From positions 185,270 to 249,269 of the forward strand of contig NW_026110519.1 of the NCBI RefSeq assembly GCF_024679095.1: 64,000 nt of DNA, written 5' to 3'. The number at the start of each line of letters is the position of its first letter. The stretch's first letter is position 1. This document shows positions 58,900-64,000 of this stretch, in pieces. A program made the position numbers and the translations under genes. This DNA comes from Eriocheir sinensis (Eukaryota > Arthropoda > Malacostraca > Decapoda > Varunidae). Under the pieces are notes generated by a model. It did no database searches. It was not told the DNA's origin and was given only the letters and a program-made list of their open reading frames with translations.

Positions 58900-59856
58900 A
58901 TGGCTGAAGCACGGGAGTCTACTGTGTCAACGGACGTGAATAGAACGCTGCAAGATTTGACAAATGCTGTCAGGACAATTATTAATATCGTGTACGACAG
59001 TATTAATGTTGAAGTATTACTGTCCGACTTACTAAAGTACAATCCCGATCAGGATACAATGATCTTGATAGAGCAGTTGCGTACACAGCTGCGATCTGCA
59101 TTCGATTCAGATGAAACCAAAATTAACATTATAAGATCATACAACGTGCTGAAGCAAATATACGATTCTTTGGTAGAAAAAGATAGGTTGAAAAAAAAAT
59201 ATAACAATATAAAAATTAAACAACTTCTCAACGCCATTAATCCTCATCTTAACAACAACAACAGAATTAAGAAACACTTGTTGGACAAATACAAAATTTC
59301 CAATCAGAATTGGTTAATGTTTTTGAGAACAAACAGAGGGGACGGTAACGGAGATTACGAGATGTCAGATGCGAATGACACGTCTACAGAAGCCGTTCAG
59401 AAATTGATCGCATTATTCCAACCTATATTTCCTAACACGGGTAATGTTGACGAACCCGTCGCCGATCAATTATTGAATCTGCAAGTAGTCGCGTCCGATT
59501 TAGAATCTGTCGTTACAGCGTTTGAATTGAATGCCGATGCTGGTCTCGAACGAAAAGTCCAACACAGAGACGTCGTCGTCATGCCTCGTACACCTGAATC
59601 CTCACGTGTTCGAGATGCACTTCATCAACTGGAAGAAAATTCCAATCTTCACGTGTCTACACAACATGGTGTCGTTCGCAGCACTTTCAAGAAATTAAAT
59701 CGGAGAACAAATTTCTGTCCCGTCGGGTTGCTTCCAAGTGTTCATCGCAACGCCAAATTGAAATTCCTGAAACATCCTGAATTTATATTTAGTAATGCTC
59801 TCAAAATGTTGTTCGAATGTCGCTTCATGAATGGTATTCTATTCAGAATATGTTAA
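58900..59856 (+). CDS. Chimeric protein: N-terminal two thirds of protein B fused to an unrelated tail
   Basis: ATG 58,900 (MAEARESTVSTDVNR) to TAA 59,856, 318 codons. Residues up to FELNADA (59,541) match protein B from 34-35 kb, with an 18-bp in-frame deletion in the DRLSRYYNQKIKYNN region (here DRLKKKYNN). From 59,542 the sequence is unrelated to protein B but stays in frame for 105 codons: GLERKVQHRDVVVMPRTPES, then a basic helical segment (STFKKLNRRTNFCP) and FLKHPEFIFSNALKMLF. The tail looks like the remnant of another gene joined by recombination. Whether the fusion is made is unknown. Confidence 0.5.
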   Translation: MAEARESTVSTDVNRTLQDLTNAVRTIINIVYDSINVEVLLSDLLKYNPDQDTMILIEQLRTQLRSAFDSDETKINIIRSYNVLKQIYDSLVEKDRLKKKYNNIKIKQLLNAINPHLNNNNRIKKHLLDKYKISNQNWLMFLRTNRGDGNGDYEMSDANDTSTEAVQKLIALFQPIFPNTGNVDEPVADQLLNLQVVASDLESVVTAFELNADAGLERKVQHRDVVVMPRTPESSRVRDALHQLEENSNLHVSTQHGVVRSTFKKLNRRTNFCPVGLLPSVHRNAKLKFLKHPEFIFSNALKMLFECRFMNGILFRIC

Positions 59857-59858
59857 GA

Positions 59859-60275
59859 CTAACTCTTAAGACTTTGCTTTGTTGAAGAATCTCTGTAGGA
59901 GTTCTGATCAGAGCCGACGTACCTGCATCCTAAATGGCGTCTGACCGATGAAGCCAAACGACGTCTCACCGATTTCAACTTCTTACGACAGTTTCCTGTC
60001 CTCAACATTCTCAATGCGTACGTTATCGATTTGAAACGATTGTCGATGATATCTTGTACGTTGGCATAGACTTCTTCGTCGGTGTGGAATGTGATGACGG
60101 CGGTTGTTGCTTGCCCCGGGGAAGAACATATTTTTTTGGGGGGGGGTTCGGGCAGCTCGGCGTCATCGCGTTCTTCTCTTGTTCGTTTAGGTCGTTCTGA
60201 TGACGTGCTTTGATCGTCGACCTCTTCTACTTCTTCTTTCTCCTCCTCGAAAATGTGATCGAGAGTCGGAAACAT
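59859..60275 (-). CDS. 138-aa acidic/basic protein with likely nuclear localisation signal
   Basis: ATG 60,275 to stop 59,859. The N terminus is strongly acidic (IFEEEKEEVEEVDD), followed by SERPKRTREERDD and PEPPPKK, which together look like a bipartite nuclear localisation signal. A more ordered segment (AVITFHTDEEVYANVQDIID) and a basic C terminus (RKKLKSVRRRLASSVRRHLG) follow. The Pro run is encoded by a G10 tract (plus strand, 60,136), a likely site of length errors. The gene ends 2 bp from the stop of the chimeric protein B gene, tail to tail, so its last ~30 codons may be rearranged. Unknown family; a DNA-associated nuclear role is inference. Confidence 0.5.
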   Translation of the reverse strand: MFPTLDHIFEEEKEEVEEVDDQSTSSERPKRTREERDDAELPEPPPKKICSSPGQATTAVITFHTDEEVYANVQDIIDNRFKSITYALRMLRTGNCRKKLKSVRRRLASSVRRHLGCRYVGSDQNSYRDSSTKQSLKS

Positions 60276-60284
60276 GACCAGGGG

Positions 60285-60545
60285 CTACAACGGCAGAGAA
60301 ATTCCTATAACGAATATTTCATTTAGTATGTTGTCGAGACAGTGGTTGAAGTTCACCACGGCGCGTTCAAAGTTATTAACTACGACATACACGGAACAAA
60401 ATGAGTTAAGAAGAGGTTCTAGTTCTTCTTCTTCTAGGTTTTTGTTATTGACAATCAGATTTATACTGTAATCGAGCATGCTGTGCAAGCTCCTGAGCGG
60501 GGCTTGATAATCGTAACCGAAAGGTGCGATTAATCGGTCTATTAT
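60285..60545 (-). pseudogene. C-terminal part of virus-like gene H
   Basis: From about 60,545 the frame reads IIDRLIAPFGYDYQAPLRSL, then LDYSINLIVNNKNLEEEELE, FCSVYVVVNNFERAVVNFNH and a stop at 60,285. The frame is open further upstream to 60,758, but that part is antisense to the ORF at 60,624 and not homologous to gene H. The first ~20 codons overlap the end of the 46-kb fragment, so this is the missing C-terminal half. It starts 9 bp from the divergent-side neighbour at 60,275. Confidence 0.55.
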
Positions 60546-60623
60546 AGGGGGTGTTAATGACACACAATAAACAACGAGCGAAAAGCTGTGACGTAAGCTA
60601 TCAATCGGCGTCGTTATCGACAC

Positions 60624-60845
60624 ATGCCAAAACATGAGCGTTATCTTAATCACACAGGAAGCAACGTGCGAGTATGCTATAGGGAAAGCTTTACCTTTTC
60701 CGAGACACATCAAGAAATTGTTTTTGTTCCCAAAACACTCGTTGCCGAAGGACAACAATGCAATTGTTGCCGAATGAGTGCACCATGTAATGAAATAAAA
60801 AAAACTAAGAAAGGAAAATGGTTTTTATTCACACCCAATCTGTAA
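60624..60845 (+). CDS. 73-aa Cys-containing small protein, unknown
   Basis: ATG 60,624 to stop 60,845. It includes ETHQEIVFVPKTLVAEGQQ, a CNCCRMSAPC cluster and a KKTKKGKW basic patch. A partial copy on the minus strand at 62,311-62,562 shares everything from ETHQ on but has one A fewer in the following A run, so the two copies end in different frames. Because of that, the correct C terminus is uncertain. It overlaps the next ORF by 28 bp. Confidence 0.4.
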   Translation: MPKHERYLNHTGSNVRVCYRESFTFSETHQEIVFVPKTLVAEGQQCNCCRMSAPCNEIKKTKKGKWFLFTPNL

Positions 60846-60928
60846 AACTACACGTCAAGAACTTTTACCTGACAATGCATTACATACAACCACCGGAAGA
60901 GGATGAGGACGACGAAGACGAAAGTTAA
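60818..60928 (+). CDS. 36-aa ORF with acidic tail
   Basis: ATG 60,818 reads MVFIHTQSVKLHVKNFYLTM, then HYIQPPEEDEDDEDES and a stop. The first 23 codons are shared with the start of the 185-aa ORF at 62,414 (minus); the acidic tail is unique to this copy. It could be the C-terminal end of the overlapping 73-aa ORF read through a frameshift, or a small separate gene. Confidence 0.3.
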   Translation: MVFIHTQSVKLHVKNFYLTMHYIQPPEEDEDDEDES

Positions 60929-60998
60929 AACAGCAAAAGAGTGTAAATTGTTTCGCACTGCTGCAACCTTACACTCAATATAATGTCTCTTGCTGAAC

Positions 60999-61004
60999 AA
61001 TAAA
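60999..61004 (+). terminator. Polyadenylation signal in a duplicated 3' segment
   Basis: AATAAA within GAACAATAAAACTTTTCAA. The ~55-bp segment (GCAACCTTACACT...ACTTTTCAA) occurs again at 61,154-61,212 with its own AATAAA at 61,197. It follows the 60.6-60.9 kb ORFs. Confidence 0.5.
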
Positions 61005-61196
61005 ACTTTTCAACTCCTTTAATTTTTAATTGTTCTTGAGGACGGTACGTGTGTTCTTTATCAAGATTACGTTCTTTATCAACTTGCCTTTACACAATAT
61101 GTGTTCTTTATCAACTTGCTGATGGTGCACAATATGTGTTCGTTCTTTATCAGATGAAACTTGCAACCTTACACTATTACACGTCTCTTGTTGAAC

Positions 61197-61202
61197 AATA
61201 AA
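61197..61202 (+). terminator. Second polyadenylation signal in the duplicated 3' segment
   Basis: AATAAA in the second copy of the same 3' segment; between the copies are three GTTCTTTATCA-type repeats (61,040-61,150). Confidence 0.4.
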
Positions 61203-61570
61203 ACTTTTCAAAGCTTCAATTCATTTATTTTGTAATTGCTTGGATACAGTTCTCTTAACCAAACCTAATGAGTCTTTACTAGATAATAAGCATCTTTTTC
61301 CCAAGCTAACATTTGCAACGTACTCGGTCTAGACTTCACAATGCAACTCTCTAATTTTCTTGCATTTTTTTTTAAATTCCAGTTGTTGATTATTGAATTC
61401 GGCTTCGTAAAACTCTTTAACTTGATTAAGGATTGTTAAGCAATGCAACTGCATCGACAAGGTCTCACATTCACCAAAGTTGTGTCATGTGAGTCGACGT
61501 TTCAATCCCTACACTCCGCTGTTAGGTAGGCAAGAGTTCAACTTACATACCAAAGTCTAGACCGAGTACG
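61203..61570. other. Unassigned sequence with junction words
   Basis: AT-rich sequence followed by GACAAGGTCTCACATTCACC and AGGCAAGAGTTCAA junction words. No gene. Confidence 0.5.
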
Positions 61571-61727
61571 TTGCAGATGTTACAGTTGTGTTAGAGTTGA
61601 ATAGAGAGTTGAGATGTAATGTAGTTAACTCAGAATCTTATCTGACACTGACAGACACCACGAATCTGTTCGCACAGATTGAACAGATTCTGAATAGTGT
61701 TGATTGTACTAGACTTCTTAACTCACC
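61571..61727 (+). repeat. 157-bp direct repeat, copy 1
   Basis: CAGATGTTACAGTTGTGTTA to GTACTAGACTTCTTAACTCA; recurs at 63,641-63,797 in the same orientation with one visible change (TGAATAGTG / TGAAAAGTG). Confidence 0.85.
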
Positions 61728-61856
61728 TTATCATAACTCACCACCAAAGTCTAGACCGAGTACGTTGCAGATGTTACAGTTGTGTTAATGTGTGACTTTG
61801 AGTCGGCGTTAGACGGATTGTGAACTCTTGCCTACGAGTCTTACTTTTTACTTTGT

Positions 61857-62090
61857 CTACGTAATTGTATCCAACGTGCAACGTACTCCGAGGTGACCCA
61901 TCACACTGTCGACCATAATTTTGGTTATTTCTTGAGAAAGGTTTGCAATGATATCCAATTCCTTTCCGCTCACCACTATCATTAAACGACATAGTAGACA
62001 TTTCATAATCTTCTCGAAATCGTTTTTGAGAAAAGACATGATATCAGAAATCGGAATATCCTTCGGTCCTTGACCGTTAGGAGGGTCGAC

Positions 62091-62122
<32 letters not shown>

Positions 62123-62414
62123 CGCCGCTGTTCGTTTTCCTCTCGCTGTTAAACAAATTCTGAACGTTGGTCACACGACGAGAGAGACTTTCCTGCGAAC
62201 CGAAATTCGTCATGAACGCCTTCAGAATGTTAGTCTTAGCAGCGTTCGGATGTCGGAGAGACTTTTCCTTTACGACGTCGTCATCTTCCTCGTCCAACTC
62301 AAATGCATTGTCATTGGGAATAAAAACAATTGGGTGTGAAGAGTGTATGTAATGCATTGTCAGGTAAAAGTTCTTGACGTGTAGTTTTACAGATTGGGTG
62401 TGAATAAAAACCAT
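61857..62414 (-). CDS. 185-aa poly-alanine protein E, N terminus possibly chimeric
   Basis: ATG 62,414 to stop 61,857. Residues 1-23 are shared with the small ORF at 60,818; then comes SSHPIVFIPNDNAFELDEED, an acidic stretch, a helical region (AAKTNILKAFMTNFGSQESL), a run of 10 alanines encoded by imperfect GCN repeats, VDPPNGQGPK, and a helical C-terminal part (MSFLKNDFEKIMKCLLCRLM, ELDIIANLSQEITKIM). The final ~17 residues are from junction sequence. A fragment with seven alanines is at 37,615-37,833. The join near residue 23 suggests fusion of two genes. Unknown family. Confidence 0.5.
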
Positions 62415-62562
62415 TTTGCTTTCTTAATTTTTTTATTTCATTACACGGTGCACTCATTCGGCAACAAGTGCATTGTTGTCCTTCGGCAACGAGTGTTTTG
62501 GGAGCAAAAACAATTTCTTGATGTGTCTCGGAAAGACCTAAGATGCCACCATGACACGACAT
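62311..62562 (-). pseudogene. Partial inverted copy of the 73-aa Cys-containing gene
   Basis: ATG 62,562 starts a frame whose first ~10 codons (MSCHGGILGL) come from duplicated flank; from SETHQEIVFAPK it follows the 60,624 gene (CTCCRMSAPC for CNCCRMSAPC). A one-base shorter A run changes the frame afterwards. It overlaps the start of protein E on the same strand. Confidence 0.5.
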
Positions 62563-62645
62563 GATGTGAGTAAACTAAAACATTCTGTAAATTCTTATTT
62601 TTATTTATTACACATAATCATTGCAATGCTTCTTTTTCTTCTTAG
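62538..62645 (+). repeat. ~105-bp direct repeat, copy 1
   Basis: AGACCTAAGATGCCACCATG through AAACTAAAACA to CATTGCAATGCTTCTT; repeated at 62,783-62,885. Confidence 0.8.
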
Positions 62646-62689
62646 AAAATCAATCTTGTCAGGAGAGTTCATCTAATGTTTACTTGTTC

Positions 62690-62818
62690 ATGACGGACGG
62701 TTTAGGAATCTGTCGACGTGTAGAACAAAGTCTCCGATTCACTCTGTCGTTCATAGCCAGACGTTCACCACCAGCCGAAGAAGACCTAAGATGCCACCAT
62801 GACACGACAGAAGAATAA
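62690..62818 (+). CDS. 42-aa ORF between the direct repeats
   Basis: ATG 62,690 (MTDGLGICRRVEQSLRFTLS) through FIARRSPPAEEDLRCHHDTT to stop 62,818. The open frame extends upstream past a TTTTTCTTCTTAG motif that resembles a splice acceptor, so this may be the end of a longer or spliced gene. The last third lies in the direct repeat. Unknown. Confidence 0.3.
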   Translation: MTDGLGICRRVEQSLRFTLSFIARRSPPAEEDLRCHHDTTEE

Positions 62819-62885
62819 ACTAAAACAATCTGTAAATTCTTATTTTTATTTATTACACATAAGCATTGCAATGCTTCTTCTTATC
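62783..62885 (+). repeat. ~105-bp direct repeat, copy 2
   Basis: Second copy of 62,538-62,645; ends near the start of the protein A fragment. Confidence 0.8.
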
Positions 62886-62892
62886 TTGTCAG

Positions 62893-63110
62893 TTAAACAT
62901 ATTTTTCTTGTCTGCGTCATTTAGAGAGGTAATTTTATCGTCTTTAGAAATATGTCTGAAGAGAATGTTGTTCAAAACGAACGACACGAAGAGACCGCGT
63001 TGCATGAGACTCGAGCTCAAAACATTTCGACGTAATCATTTTTAAGGAAGTTGATGAGCACATTCGCCGCCACGTGCAGGTGGGACCTGATGCCGTTCGC
63101 GGCCAGCAAG
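62893..63110 (-). pseudogene. Fragment of the protein A gene
   Basis: Same orientation and sequence as 33,808-34,024 (central part of the 176-aa protein A), with small changes including a one-base loss near CTCGAGCTCAAAAC that breaks the frame. It ends at GGCCAGCAAGT, where gene D sequence begins. Confidence 0.75.
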
Positions 63111-63124
63111 TGATCGTGCATGAT

Positions 63125-63676
63125 CACGTGCAACACAATTCTGGAAACGTCAGTTGTAACATCACAGGTTTTAACGAAAAAATTAAAACAAATCTTCCAT
63201 CGATACTCGATAATTTAGTGTACCAGACGATCGTTCAAAATAAAATATATCCCTTCACGGTCGATATAACGTCATTCAAACTTGTAAAATCGGTATCTAT
63301 TCCAGACACGATAATGTATTACAGTGACGACGCCATGAAGGAGTATCTCGTAGATTTCAATACGCGACTCGAACACACATTGTATAACAACATCAATAAC
63401 AGTGTGACCAAATCTAAATTTTTAAAATTGATCTACACTAAGTTCGAGTACGATTTGAAAAATATTAATTTGATGCACAATGTAGTTCTTAAGTTTAGAA
63501 CTTACGCTAATAATTTAACAGACGATATAAAATTTAGCGAAGTGCCTCGCGTGTTAGGTATCATTACGACTATTGCATTCTCCGTTCTTCAAGTCGTGGT
63601 TCCAAGAGTTCAACTTACATACCAAAGTATAGACCGAGTACGTTGCAGATGTTACAGTTGTGTTAGAGTTGAATAG
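63125..63676 (+). pseudogene. Longest copy of virus-like gene D, both ends rearranged
   Basis: Gene D sequence starts near 63,125 (VQHNSGNVSCNITGF) after the protein A fragment; the only upstream starts are GTG codons in that antisense fragment, so the real start (MSVCGVN in the 32-kb copy) is missing. The frame is open through TNLPSILDNLVYQTIVQNKI, YYSDDAMKEYLVDFNTRLEH, KFEYDLKNINLMHNVVLKFR and RVLGIITTIAFSVLQVVVPR (a hydrophobic, possibly membrane-associated stretch), then enters junction repeat at about 63,604 and stops at 63,676. It lacks the 5-bp insertion of the 32-kb copy. Unknown function. Confidence 0.55.
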
Positions 63677-63797
63677 AGAGTTGAGATGTAATGTAGTTAA
63701 CTCAGAATCTTATCTGACACTGACAGACACCACGAATCTGTTCGCACAGATTGAACAGATTCTGAAAAGTGTTGATTGTACTAGACTTCTTAACTCA
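63641..63797 (+). repeat. 157-bp direct repeat, copy 2
   Basis: See 61,571-61,727. Confidence 0.85.
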
Positions 63798-64000
63798 CGT
63801 GTTGTTGTTGCAAGCTGGAAGAAGAAAGGATGTGACTCACGTGATAAGATGAAATGTCAAGTGTTTATTCTACATGTGTGTGAATGTGTTTATTCTACAT
63901 GTGTGTGAATGCTGAGATGTGTACTAATTTTTAAGATGTAATTTTTAAGATGTTGAATGTGTACTAAATTTTAAACTTACAGTTGTAAACGAACTCTTCC
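63798..64000. other. Unassigned right edge
   Basis: Short repeats GTGTTTATTCTACATGTGTGTGAATG (twice, split by one unit) and AATTTTTAAGATGT words; no gene. The virus-like region continues beyond the window. Confidence 0.4.

Overview
The window looks like a piece of an arthropod nuclear genome, most likely a decapod crustacean. This is inferred from very heavy simple-repeat load, a degenerate Jockey/CR1-type LINE, a hAT-type DNA transposon and an invasion by arthropod-DNA-virus-like sequence. There is no host protein-coding gene, rRNA or tRNA that I can support.

Layout. 1-29.3 kb is a chain of minisatellite arrays: a 33-bp array (1-11,617), a 28-bp array with an ~850-bp higher-order period (11.6-14.7 kb), a 30-bp array (14.9-19.2 kb) inserted between two blocks of a 23-bp array (14.73-14.87 and 19.2-25.9 kb), then pyrimidine-rich DNA and a ~50-bp T-rich array (26.7-29.3 kb). 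The very long open frames here are products of repeat periodicity, not genes. 29.5-31.97 kb is a transition: a GC-rich unique island, (CT)n, (CA)n, purine-rich DNA, a LINE 3' fragment and a long (TG)n tract.

From about 31,967 to the right edge the character changes. Short intronless ORFs lie on both strands, with AATAAA signals just after stops and occasional TATA/initiator pairs. They are separated by a recurring family of short repeats (cores like GACAAAGTCACACATTCAC). Nearly every ORF occurs more than once, often in inverted orientation, truncated or fused at the short repeats. I read this as a scrambled, decaying insertion of a large DNA virus or virus-like element. I cannot name the family: no polymerase, helicase, integrase or capsid gene is recognisable. 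The only domain I recognise confidently is an IAP-type RING finger (38,425-38,658, minus strand). Other recurring parts are a 318-aa protein, a ~97-aa protein, a 176-aa coiled-coil-start protein, a 50-aa single-pass membrane protein, a 40-aa very basic protein and a long coiled-coil protein.

The largest structure is an inverted repeat: arms 49,828-53,202 and 54,916-58,290 around a 1.7-kb spacer. A second inverted duplication (34,557-36,026 versus 58,090-59,541) abuts it through a shared ~200-bp repeat. A hAT-type transposon (40,574-45,818) with perfect 13-bp terminal inverted repeats and a perfect 8-bp target duplication (CATCTATT) has inserted into this virus-like DNA. It carries a nested LINE lying between two (TA)n tracts. 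This shows that the virus-like DNA has been sitting in a transposon-bearing nuclear genome.
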